From contig WYCU01000002.1 of assembly GCA_016617495.1 (NCBI GenBank), positions 337,538 through 401,537 on the forward strand: a stretch of DNA of 64,000 nt, in the 5' to 3' direction. The translations under genes and the position numbers were made by a program. Below, in pieces: positions 18,961 through 26,850 of this stretch. The DNA comes from Azonexaceae bacterium s22. GTDB taxonomy: Bacteria > Pseudomonadota > Gammaproteobacteria > Burkholderiales > Rhodocyclaceae. Under the pieces are notes generated by a model, which did no database searches, was not told the origin of the DNA, and was given only the letters and a program-made list of their open reading frames with translations. Numbering within the stretch: the first letter of the stretch is position 1; each line of letters begins with the position of its first letter.

Positions 18961-19929
18961 TCAAGCGTGGAGCTGCCGGCAAAGCGCGCGGGCGGCGGTG
19001 GCGATGGCGTCGGCTTGGGGAACCGTCGCCTGTTCGAGGGGATAGCTGGCCGGTACGGGCGCATCCGGGCCACCCAGGCGGCGTATCGGCGCCTTGAGGC
19101 TGTTAAAGGCCTGCTCGGCGATCAATGCGGCGATCTCGGCACCGACGCCGCAGCGTCGGTTGGCTTCATGGACGATAACGACACGGCCGGTTTTCCGGGC
19201 GCTGGCGAGAATGGCGGCTTCATCGAGCGGCTTGAGGCTGCGCAGGTCGACGATCTCCGCATCGATGCCATCGGCGGCCAGGGTTTCCGCGGCTTTCAGG
19301 CAGTGGTGGACGGTTTTGCCGTAGGAAATCAGGCTAACGTCCTTGCCGTGCCGCACGGTGTGCGCCTGCCCGAGCGGTATGAGCAGTTCGCCGTCCGGGA
19401 CCGCGCCGGGTTGGTAGAGCAGGCCAATGTCGAGCAGAAATACCACCGGGTTGTCGTCGCGGATGGCGGCTTTGAGCAGCCCCTTGGCGTCGGCCGGTGT
19501 GCTCGGCATGACAACTTTGAGCCCGGGGCTATGCACGAACCAGGCTTCGACATTGTGGTTGTGCTGGGCGCCAACGCCCCAGCCGGCGCCGGTCATGGCC
19601 AGCGCGACCAGCGGAAAGCTGAACTGTCCGCCGGACATGTAGCGCAATTTGCCGGCGCTGTTGACCAGTTCATCCATCGCGTAGCACAGGAAGGGGGCGA
19701 ACAGCAGGTCGGCGACCGGGCGCAGACCGCCGGCTGCGGCGCCGACAGCGGTGCCGGCGATGATGCCTTCCGCCAGCGGGGTGTTGCGCACGCGCAGGGC
19801 GCCGAATTCCGTGACCAGTTCGTGGCGCTTGGTGGCAATGCCTTCGCCGAAGGCGATGACGTTGCCGTCCCGGCGCATTTCTTCGGCGAGGGCCGCGCCG
19901 ACGGCGTCATGGAGCGTCAATGTGGGCAT
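18961..19929 (-). CDS. acoB: 2-oxoacid/acetoin dehydrogenase E1 component, beta subunit
   Basis: Beta half of a thiamine-diphosphate E1 heterotetramer. 322 residues; the N-terminal LTLHDAVGAALAEEMRRD, AFGEGIAT and ADLLFAPFLCYAMDEL segments and the C-terminal transketolase domain (EIVDLRSLKPLDE) are typical. It starts nine bases after the alpha-subunit gene ends, so the two are co-transcribed. AcoB of the acetoin system, PdhB and branched-chain E1 beta are close relatives; the acoB name is by similarity of layout only. Confidence 0.85.
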   Translation of the reverse strand: MPTLTLHDAVGAALAEEMRRDGNVIAFGEGIATKRHELVTEFGALRVRNTPLAEGIIAGTAVGAAAGGLRPVADLLFAPFLCYAMDELVNSAGKLRYMSGGQFSFPLVALAMTGAGWGVGAQHNHNVEAWFVHSPGLKVVMPSTPADAKGLLKAAIRDDNPVVFLLDIGLLYQPGAVPDGELLIPLGQAHTVRHGKDVSLISYGKTVHHCLKAAETLAADGIDAEIVDLRSLKPLDEAAILASARKTGRVVIVHEANRRCGVGAEIAALIAEQAFNSLKAPIRRLGGPDAPVPASYPLEQATVPQADAIATAARALCRQLHA

Positions 19930-19938
19930 GATTCTTCC

Positions 19939-20901
19939 TCAGGCGTAGACATCCAGGGTGAGTTCTTCGACCGACGGATACGGGGAGGCTTCGGCGAAGG
20001 CAACGGCGGCGGCGATTCGCGCATCGACGCGGGCGGCGAGTGCGGCAGCTTCGCTGTCGGTGATGCGGCCTTTGGCGAGCAGCCGGTCACGGCACAGGGC
20101 AATCGGGTCGCGGGCCAGCCAGGCGGCGAGTTCGGCTTTGTCGACGTAGCCTTGGTCGTCCGGTTCGAGGTGGCCGCGGGTGCGATAGGTCAGCACTTCC
20201 AGCAGGGCGGGGCGGCCGCTTTCGCGGACTTGTGCCGCGGCCTGGCGGGTGGCATCGAGCACGGCGCCGACATCGTTGCCATCGACGCTGCTGACCGGTA
20301 TGCCATAGCCGGCGCCCCAGTCGGTGACCTGTTCGCGGCTCATCGCTTCGCGCCGATGGACGAAGGCCTGCCACTGGTTGTTCTCGCAGATATACAGCAC
20401 CGGCAGGTTCCACAGGGCGGCGAGATTCAGCGATTCGTGGAAGCTGCCTTCGCAGGCGGCGCCGTCGCCGAAGAAACAGGCCACGATGCCGGGGCGGTTG
20501 TGCATGCGCTGGGCGAGCGCCACGCCCGGGGCAAGGGAAAGCTCGCCGCCGACGATGGTGGTGGTCAGCACCACGCCCAAGGCCTTCACCGAAATATGGA
20601 GCGATCCGCTCCGGCCCTTGCAGTAGCCGTCGCGGCGGCCCATGACTTCGGCCAGCATGCGGCCGGGGTCGGCGCCGCGCGCCAGGAGGTGCCCGGCGCT
20701 GCGGTGGTTGGTGAGGATCAGGTCTTCGGCGCGCAGCGCGTTGATGGCGCCGACGGCCGCGGCTTCCTGGCCCACCGAGGTGCAGGTGCCGGGCATGCGG
20801 CCGGCTGCGCTGCCATTGACGATGGCGTTCTCGTAGGCGCGGATCAGCAGCAACTGTTCGTACAGTTTCAGCAGGTCCGTTTCGTGGTGAATGGCGTTCA
20901 T
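19939..20901 (-). CDS. acoA: 2-oxoacid/acetoin dehydrogenase E1 component, alpha subunit
   Basis: Alpha half of the E1 enzyme. 320 residues; the ThDP-binding motif GDGAACEGSFHESLNLAALW with the closing NN (ENNQWQ) is intact, and phosphorylation-loop-like YRTRGHLEPDD follows. First gene of a set acoA-acoB-cytochrome c. No E2 or E3 gene follows, although a dihydrolipoyl dehydrogenase and an E2 for 2-oxoglutarate are encoded elsewhere in the window. Acetoin, pyruvate or another 2-oxoacid could be the substrate. Confidence 0.86.
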   Translation of the reverse strand: MNAIHHETDLLKLYEQLLLIRAYENAIVNGSAAGRMPGTCTSVGQEAAAVGAINALRAEDLILTNHRSAGHLLARGADPGRMLAEVMGRRDGYCKGRSGSLHISVKALGVVLTTTIVGGELSLAPGVALAQRMHNRPGIVACFFGDGAACEGSFHESLNLAALWNLPVLYICENNQWQAFVHRREAMSREQVTDWGAGYGIPVSSVDGNDVGAVLDATRQAAAQVRESGRPALLEVLTYRTRGHLEPDDQGYVDKAELAAWLARDPIALCRDRLLAKGRITDSEAAALAARVDARIAAAVAFAEASPYPSVEELTLDVYA

Positions 20902-21036
20902 GGCGACTCCCGTCAGAGGTGTTGACGGGAGTCTAGGTGTCTGAAAATTCGCTACAAGGGGCGGCGCACCCGCTTACGAATCTTTTAAGAAATGCTGAAT
21001 GAAGATTTAAGAAAGCCCTTCGGCATGACCCGAAAA

Positions 21037-22374
21037 TCAGCTTTCCAGCAGTGTCAGCGGGCGCGTCACGGTCAGCGAAAAACGGCCGCGACTGGTCTTG
21101 TCGATGGCGATGCCGAGATCGCGTTCGGCCAATCGACGTTGCAGCAGGACAAGCCGCGCTTCGAGGTTGTCGCTGGTGCCGGGCAGGCGGATTCGGGAGT
21201 CGACACGCAGGCCCTTGTTGGTGAAGCTGGTGCGGCCACGTCGGGTGTAATCGTTGAGCAAGGCCCAGAGGATGGCGCCGGCAACGCCCTTGATGAGATA
21301 GTCGTCGTCCAGAAACACGCTGTCGTTGGCGGCAAAATGGCGCACGGTCAGCGGCGGCCCCTGAATCGGCGCAGGCGCATGCTCGGCGGGCGGGCTTTCT
21401 TCCGTGGCTTCGTCCGCCAGTTGATGGTGCTGCATCGCGAGGCCGAGCTGGGCGGCGAAAACCACCAGCGCGTCTTCCTCGTCGTAACCGAAATGCAGGT
21501 CGGCCAGGCTTTCCAGGTAAATGACGCCCAGCAGGCGATTGGCGGCGACGATGGGGATGGCCATCTGGCTCGCCGCATTGGGCAGTCCGGGCAGCGGAAT
21601 GGCGGTCTCCAGGGCATCGAGCTGGCCGTCGGCGGCCAGTCCGTCGCGCACGGTGCGGCCGTAGGCGTACTCGTTGGTCATGAAGCCGATGCGGATCGGT
21701 GAGCGTTCGCGGGCGCAGATGCCGATGAGGCCGGAACCGACGGGAATCTCGGAGCCGATGCCGGAGTGCGCGTAACCCCGGCTGGCCAGCGTGTAGAGGC
21801 AGCCGCGGGCTTCGTCGTGCATCAGCAGCATGAGGTGCTGGATGCCGAATTCCTCTTCCAGACAGTCGACAGCCTTTTCCAGCAGGCATTCGAGATTGAT
21901 GCAGGTGCTCAGGCGCTCGGTCGAGCGCCGCAGGGCATTCAGGCCATTGACGGCAGGCGGTGGCGGGCTGATGCTGCCGCCCGGCACCGGGACGATGCCT
22001 TCGACCCGGTAGATGTCCGCGCCGAGCAGACGAAAGATACCGGTCATCCCGCTGTGTGCGGCAATGCCAGAGAGCTTGGCTTTCATCCGCTCGAACAGCG
22101 GGCCGGCAGTTTCGGTTCGCAGGTAGCGCAGGGCCAGGCGGTATTGGCGCGCGGTGAGGTGGCTGGTCAGCAGCAGGCGTACCGGGGAACCGGCGAGCAC
22201 GTTGCGGCGTGTAGTGTTGAAGAACTGGTAGGAGAGCGCGACGTGTTCGTTGTCGACATACTCCACCTGCGACAGGAAGGCGACGTTGGGCATGCCGGCC
22301 GCATCGCAGGTGACGATGTGGCCGGGGATGATGCCTTCCAGGCATTCGCGGATCGTGTCGAGACGGACGCTCAT
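21037..22374 (-). CDS. flavin-split-barrel plus GAF domain regulatory protein
   Basis: 445 residues in three parts. Residues about 1-110 resemble the pyridoxamine-phosphate-oxidase-like split barrel (IPGHIVTCDAAGMPNVAFLS). Residues about 150-310 form a GAF domain (LECLLEKAVDCLEEEFGIQH, ...VGSGLIGICARERSPIRIG, ...QMAIPIVAANRLLGVIYLE). The last 80 residues (VFLDDDYLIKGVAGAILWAL ... GLRVDSRIRLPG) look like a winged-helix activator end. The GAF domain suggests small-molecule sensing. Its ATG overlaps the stop of the preceding FMN-binding gene by four bases. It may regulate the downstream aco-like genes, 135 bases away; that is inference. Confidence 0.7.
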   Translation of the reverse strand: MSVRLDTIRECLEGIIPGHIVTCDAAGMPNVAFLSQVEYVDNEHVALSYQFFNTTRRNVLAGSPVRLLLTSHLTARQYRLALRYLRTETAGPLFERMKAKLSGIAAHSGMTGIFRLLGADIYRVEGIVPVPGGSISPPPPAVNGLNALRRSTERLSTCINLECLLEKAVDCLEEEFGIQHLMLLMHDEARGCLYTLASRGYAHSGIGSEIPVGSGLIGICARERSPIRIGFMTNEYAYGRTVRDGLAADGQLDALETAIPLPGLPNAASQMAIPIVAANRLLGVIYLESLADLHFGYDEEDALVVFAAQLGLAMQHHQLADEATEESPPAEHAPAPIQGPPLTVRHFAANDSVFLDDDYLIKGVAGAILWALLNDYTRRGRTSFTNKGLRVDSRIRLPGTSDNLEARLVLLQRRLAERDLGIAIDKTSRGRFSLTVTRPLTLLES

Positions 22375-22847
22375 TGTGCGGCGGTCAGCGGGTGGCCGGC
22401 CTTGGGGCCGGGTGTCTGGTCGAACCCGGTGCTGGGCGTGAAGCTGACCATGACCAGATCTTCCGCACGGTAGGAAAGCAGCGCGCGCACCATTTCTTCG
22501 GGCGTACCCAGCGCGACGGCTTCGGGCACGAAGTCGTCCACATGCTTGCGGATCAGCGGTTCGTCCCGGGGATCGAAAGCCACGATGCAGGCATCGGTGC
22601 CTTTGAGCTGGAGGGTGCGGTTGGTGGTCGGCTGGCTGAAGGCGACGGCGACGCGGCCGGTCAGGCGGATGTTTTCCAGTGCTTCGGCCGCTTGTGTCCG
22701 GGGCAACACGATGCCGATGCGTTCACCGTTTTCAAGGGGCTTGCAGGCGAAGCCGCGGCTCATGCTCGGCATGTGCCCGGGTGCGCAACCCGCCAGCGTG
22801 ATGCTGACGCCGGACTGGATGAAGGTGACGATGTCGTGATCGAGCAT
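22371..22847 (-). CDS. pyridoxamine 5'-phosphate oxidase-family protein
   Basis: About 158 residues from ATG 22847 (MLDHDIVTFIQSGVSITLAG). The start and the IRLTGRVAVAFSQPTTNRTLQ segment fit the FMN-binding split-barrel fold. The frame is open further upstream; a GGAAAT lies a little far from the chosen ATG. It overlaps the split-barrel/GAF gene by four bases, so the pair is translationally coupled, and both share the same fold type. Substrate unknown. Confidence 0.72.
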   Translation of the reverse strand: MLDHDIVTFIQSGVSITLAGCAPGHMPSMSRGFACKPLENGERIGIVLPRTQAAEALENIRLTGRVAVAFSQPTTNRTLQLKGTDACIVAFDPRDEPLIRKHVDDFVPEAVALGTPEEMVRALLSYRAEDLVMVSFTPSTGFDQTPGPKAGHPLTAAQ

Positions 22848-22968
22848 GCGAGGCCATTTCCTGATCTGGCTGTCGATGATAGCGCAATGTCTTGCCATGA
22901 CATTGTAGTGGCGCGGCAAGGTCTGCGCTCGGCCAATCCGCGATTAGGTGCCTCTGGCAGTCGTTGCT

Positions 22969-23319
22969 TTAAGCGATTGCGTTTTTGCTGCTCCAGTCCG
23001 CGATCGACGCTTCCGGGGCGGCATAGGGATAGGCGGTGACCGGTTCGATGCCGGCATCGCGCAGACGTTTTGCCGGGCCGTCGCCGACGCGGGCGAGGAA
23101 AATGGCGCGGCAGTCGGCGAGGGCGCGAAGGATGGCTTCGCGCTTGTCCTCGTCGCCAAAACCGCCCTGGCAGTAATGCTCGACGGCGCGGTTTTCGAGG
23201 AAGGCGACGGTATCGCCATCGATCCGGTAAATGGCAAAGGCATCGGCATGACCGAAGTGAAGGTCGATCTGCTGGCCGTTCTTGGTGGCGACGGCGACGA
23301 GGTAGTCGGCGGTAGTCAT
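22969..23319 (-). CDS. NifX/NafY/NifB-C-terminal family protein
   Basis: 116 residues. LVAVATKNGQQIDLHFGHAD and the glycine-rich CRAIFLARVGDGPAKRLRDA match the dinitrogenase iron-molybdenum cofactor-binding domain shared by NifX, NafY and NifB C-termini. These bind FeMo-cofactor precursors or FeS units. No nif cluster is visible here, so it could be an orphan carrier for another metallocluster. It is divergent from the AAA+ ATPase gene. Confidence 0.85.
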   Translation of the reverse strand: MTTADYLVAVATKNGQQIDLHFGHADAFAIYRIDGDTVAFLENRAVEHYCQGGFGDEDKREAILRALADCRAIFLARVGDGPAKRLRDAGIEPVTAYPYAAPEASIADWSSKNAIA

Positions 23320-23507
23320 GCGGGGCTCCGGAAGTTTTGTCGGCTTCGCGACAGGCGGAGGTTGAATTGGCGTTTCCTGAACGTCCGGTAGCGAGAAATG
23401 TTCCCGTAAGCGCAGACAAAGCGCTGGTTTTTGCCCTTGGGCGGCGAGCCTCGTGCGGCACGAATCTGGCTTGAAGCGGTTTGTTCAAATTTTCAGGGAG
23501 GCAGCCA

Positions 23508-25205
23508 ATGAAGCTGCAGATCGACCGCCGGCACATCGAGCCGATGATGCAGGCCTTTCCGCGCCTGGAGGAATTCCGCGATCAGTTGCGCTTCGGAAAT
23601 CGCGTCGAGGTGCCGTTCAACCGTTTCGAGCCGGCCGAGCTGGACTTGCTGCAAGCCCTCTACGGCGAGGGCGACCGCGAGCTGCGGGCGCAGGCGGCGC
23701 AAATCGCTACCTTGCGTAGCGCGCTGGCCAGCGGCGGGCATCGCTTCGAGGCGGAAGAACTGGAAATGGCGGTGCCGGCCATCGCCCGTTATCTGGCGGA
23801 AGACGCCGAGCGTGGCTGGGTGTTTTCGGCGGCAATCACTGGCAAGCCGCTGGCCTGGGTGGTCAGCCGGCTTGACTACACGCCGCCGTCCGAGGAGGAG
23901 AGCGGCAAGATTTTTCTCGAATTGAAAGCCAATTCGCGGGCCAAGATGGCGACGGCAACGCTACGCATTTCCGGCCCCGACATTGCCGGCCGCACGGTGG
24001 CTGAAATTCTGGCCGCCAAGGGCTACGTCAAGGAAACACCGGCCCTCATTGCCGCTTATGAGGAAGGCGCGGTGCGCTATTTCGACTGGCGGAGCCAGTA
24101 CGGCGCGCAGTTTTCCGGCAGCGGCACCGGCTGGTTTGCCGAGAACCCGACCGCGACGCACCGCGATACCGATTTTGCGCGCAAGGATCAGATCATCCTG
24201 TCCTCGACCGGCAGTCCGGCACGGTTGGTCAACGACGAAAGCATCCTTGGCGACCGCGTGCTGGCCATGGATGCGACCGGTGACATCCTGGCCAAGTTCG
24301 TGCGCCGCGTGCAGCGCAATTCGCGGCTGTCGGGCAAGGAAGAGGCGGAGGTGGAGGAAACCCAGGCTGGCATCAAGAAGGGCTTGTTTACCGAGCTGCC
24401 TGTGCATTTCTTCATCCTGATGTTCCACCTGGACCTGCATCATTACGTCTGGGTGCATGTGGATGACATTGCGCCCTACGCCTATCAGCCGGAACTCAAG
24501 GACAAGCTGGTGCTGCCGCCGGAGCAGACGGACCTGATCGACATCCTGACCGCCGAGATGGATGTGCTGATGGACGACATCGTCGCCGGCAAGTCCGGCG
24601 GGACGACGGTGCTTTGCGCCGGGCCACCGGGGGTGGGCAAGACGCTGACTGCCGAGGTGTATTCGGAAATCATCAAGCGCCCGCTTTACCGCGTGCATTC
24701 CGGCCAGCTCGGGCTGAACGTGGCGGCGATGGAAACCGCGCTCAAGGAAGTGCTGACCCGCGCCCAGCGCTGGGGGGCGGTGATGCTGATCGACGAGGCC
24801 GATGTTTACATCAAGAAGCGCGACGACAACATCACGATGAACGCCGTCGTCGGCGTGTTCTTGCGCGTGCTGGAATACTTCAACGGCCTCTTGTTCCTGA
24901 CCACCAACCGGGTGGATGACATCGACGAAGCCATCGTCTCGCGCTGCATCGCGCTGATCCGCTTCCATGCGCCGCACCGCGAGGATCGGCTGAAAATCTG
25001 GGGCGTCATGGCCGCCCAGTTCGGGCTGGCCATCGAGCCGGCCTTGATGGAACGCCTGCCGGACATTTTTCCGCAGGCGTCGGGTCGGGACATCAAGGGC
25101 TTGGCCAAGCTGGTGTCCAAGTACTGCAGCCAGAAGCAGGTGCCGCCCAGCGAAGAGGTTTTTCGCCGCTGCTCGATGTTCCGGGCGCTCGATCAGGCCG
25201 ATTGA
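23508..25205 (+). CDS. AAA+ ATPase of unknown role
   Basis: About 565 residues from ATG 23508 (MKLQIDRRHIEP), with GGGAGG upstream. The N-terminal 350 residues are not a known domain to me. The AAA+ core follows: Walker A GPPGVGKT, Walker B VMLIDEAD, sensor 1 LFLTTNR and arginine-finger region DEAIVSRC. The fold is of the classical AAA type seen in FtsH/CDC48 relatives. A hairpin and an uptake-like word follow the gene. Partner and substrate unknown; the adjacent divergent gene is the NifX-like one. Confidence 0.78.
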   Translation: MKLQIDRRHIEPMMQAFPRLEEFRDQLRFGNRVEVPFNRFEPAELDLLQALYGEGDRELRAQAAQIATLRSALASGGHRFEAEELEMAVPAIARYLAEDAERGWVFSAAITGKPLAWVVSRLDYTPPSEEESGKIFLELKANSRAKMATATLRISGPDIAGRTVAEILAAKGYVKETPALIAAYEEGAVRYFDWRSQYGAQFSGSGTGWFAENPTATHRDTDFARKDQIILSSTGSPARLVNDESILGDRVLAMDATGDILAKFVRRVQRNSRLSGKEEAEVEETQAGIKKGLFTELPVHFFILMFHLDLHHYVWVHVDDIAPYAYQPELKDKLVLPPEQTDLIDILTAEMDVLMDDIVAGKSGGTTVLCAGPPGVGKTLTAEVYSEIIKRPLYRVHSGQLGLNVAAMETALKEVLTRAQRWGAVMLIDEADVYIKKRDDNITMNAVVGVFLRVLEYFNGLLFLTTNRVDDIDEAIVSRCIALIRFHAPHREDRLKIWGVMAAQFGLAIEPALMERLPDIFPQASGRDIKGLAKLVSKYCSQKQVPPSEEVFRRCSMFRALDQAD

Positions 25206-25210
25206 ACGAC

Positions 25211-25236
25211 GATGCGGCCGGTTTTTCGGCCGCATC
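25211..25236 (+). other. hairpin after the AAA+ gene, no T run
   Basis: Perfect 10-base GC-rich stem (25211-25220 with 25227-25236) around GTTTTT. The lack of a T tract makes factor-independent termination doubtful. It directly precedes an exact uptake-like word. Confidence 0.5.
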
Positions 25237-25242
25237 GGGCAA

Positions 25243-25257
25243 TTGTCGCGGTCGACC
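25243..25257 (+). repeat. USS-like 15-mer, exact (intergenic)
   Basis: TTGTCGCGGTCGACC, then CTC, six A, CGGC and five A: the cleanest copy of the extended element. Confidence 0.9.
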
Positions 25258-25554
25258 CTCAAAAAACGGCAAAAATGAACCAAGGACCGGATACGCCCAA
25301 GGGTGTTTCACGGTCCCTTATGCGTTTTGCGTGGCAGTTGATTCTTACGCTGCGTATGGCCGTGACAAACTTCACGAAGGCTTCTTCGCGCGGCGCCACG
25401 CAATCGTCATGGCATGGCACAATCGTCATGCATCTTGACCGAAAACAATGAAAATCGGCGAGATGCATCGGAGCACCAAGGGGGAATTCAGAATATAGCC
25501 AGCGATGCCGGGCGTTGTTCGAATTCGTGGCTGTCGTTCAAGCAGGGTGGGGGC
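25258..25554. other. gap before the degenerate HD-GYP gene
   Basis: About 300 bases after the uptake-like word. No gene of its own is evident; the downstream coding frame is open from 25414 and might start there. The stretch is somewhat A/T-richer and could hold the promoter. No clear -35/-10 pair is seen. Confidence 0.4.
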
Positions 25555-26850
25555 GTGGAATCCGGTCTGGAGATCGTTGCGGTTGAGGATTTGAAACTCG
25601 GGATGTTCGTGGCGGAGCCCGACTGTCCGTGGATCGATTTGCCTTTTTTTCTGCAAGGCTTTGTCCTTTCCGAACAATCCGAAATCGAGACCTTCGCCCG
25701 GCATTGTCGCTTCGTGTACATCGACCGGGCTTTTTCGATCGGCGAGCACTTCCGCGAACACACCAATGAGCGCGATGCGCGGCCAAAATTTCAGGTCGTG
25801 CGCAGTGATGCCGATGTCGATCCGATGGCTGCGGAACTGGAACGGCGCCAGCTCAAACGGCAACGTTTTCTCCGCTACCTCTACGAACAGGACGACAACG
25901 AAGAGGCCGTGGCGCTGTCGCAAGAACTGAAGCAAATCGAACCGACGTTCGAGAATTTTCAGGTGTCGCTGCACAAGACGCTGAACAACCTGCACGTTGA
26001 AGACAAGATCGATGTCGTCACCCTTTCCGGGCGGATCGGCGAACTCTCGGAGAGTCTGAACCGCAATCCGGATGCCGTGATGTGGCTCATGCGCTTGAAG
26101 CGCGCCGATGAATCGAGTTTCGATCAGGCGGTCGATGTGTCGGTTTATCTGCTCTTGCTGGGCAAGCATATCGGGCTCACCGGCGACCGCCTGGTCAAGC
26201 TGAGCCTGGCCGGCATGCTGCAGGATGTGGGCAAGACCACGCTGCCGCAGGATCTGCTGGCCAAGACGACTGAGCTGCTTGAGGATGAGCGCGAACTGAT
26301 CCGCTCGCATGTGGCCAGTTCGCTGGAAATTCTCTGCTTGCAGAACGCCTTGCCGAACGACGTCCTGATGACCATTGCCAACCATCACGAGCGTTGGGAT
26401 GGCAGTGGTTATCCGCGCGGTCTGGCCGGCAACCAGATCGGACGTAACGCCGAGATGGCCGGGCTGATCGACTCCTTTTGCGCGATGACGCGCAGCCGCC
26501 CGTATCGGGCAGCGCTCGGACATCAGCAGGCGCTGGAAGCGCTCTACCTGTTGAAAGACCGGCAGTTCAACAGTGCCCTGTTGGAGCAGCTGGTGCAATG
26601 TGTCGGTCTCTACCCCATCGGCTCGCTGCTGGAACTCAATACCGGCGAGGTGGGGGTGGTGATTCAGCAGAACCGGGTCCAGCGCGCCCGGCCGCGCGTC
26701 TTGATCCTGCTCGACCAAATGAAGTTGAGAGTGCGCGAATACCGCGTGATCGATTTGCGCGAGCCGCGGCGCAAGGATTATTTCGTGTTGCGGGCCCTGC
26801 CTCAGGATGCTTACGGACTCAATTCCGAGGAGCATTATTTTGCTGCCTGA
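25555..26850 (+). CDS. degenerate HD-GYP-domain protein
   Basis: About 431 residues from GTG 25555 (VESGLEIVAVEDLKLGMFV, the usual opening of HD-GYP proteins); an ATG at 25414 is in frame. An N-terminal DUF3391-like segment, a helical linker, then the HD-GYP domain. The HD pair is changed: LQDVGKTTLP, so Gln223-Asp224 replaces His-Asp, while the downstream HHERWDGSGYP (His277-His278) is intact. Loss of the HD histidine should impair the metal centre and c-di-GMP phosphodiesterase activity, so a receptor role is likelier. It overlaps the EAL gene by 11 bases. Confidence 0.85.
   Translation: MESGLEIVAVEDLKLGMFVAEPDCPWIDLPFFLQGFVLSEQSEIETFARHCRFVYIDRAFSIGEHFREHTNERDARPKFQVVRSDADVDPMAAELERRQLKRQRFLRYLYEQDDNEEAVALSQELKQIEPTFENFQVSLHKTLNNLHVEDKIDVVTLSGRIGELSESLNRNPDAVMWLMRLKRADESSFDQAVDVSVYLLLLGKHIGLTGDRLVKLSLAGMLQDVGKTTLPQDLLAKTTELLEDERELIRSHVASSLEILCLQNALPNDVLMTIANHHERWDGSGYPRGLAGNQIGRNAEMAGLIDSFCAMTRSRPYRAALGHQQALEALYLLKDRQFNSALLEQLVQCVGLYPIGSLLELNTGEVGVVIQQNRVQRARPRVLILLDQMKLRVREYRVIDLREPRRKDYFVLRALPQDAYGLNSEEHYFAA

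Noticed and set aside
18337-20925. 862-codon plus-strand open frame opposite acoA, acoB and the cytochrome gene
   Set aside because: It lies antisense to three clear genes, its translation is Gly/Arg/Asp-rich with no domain, and such frames are common in high-GC DNA.
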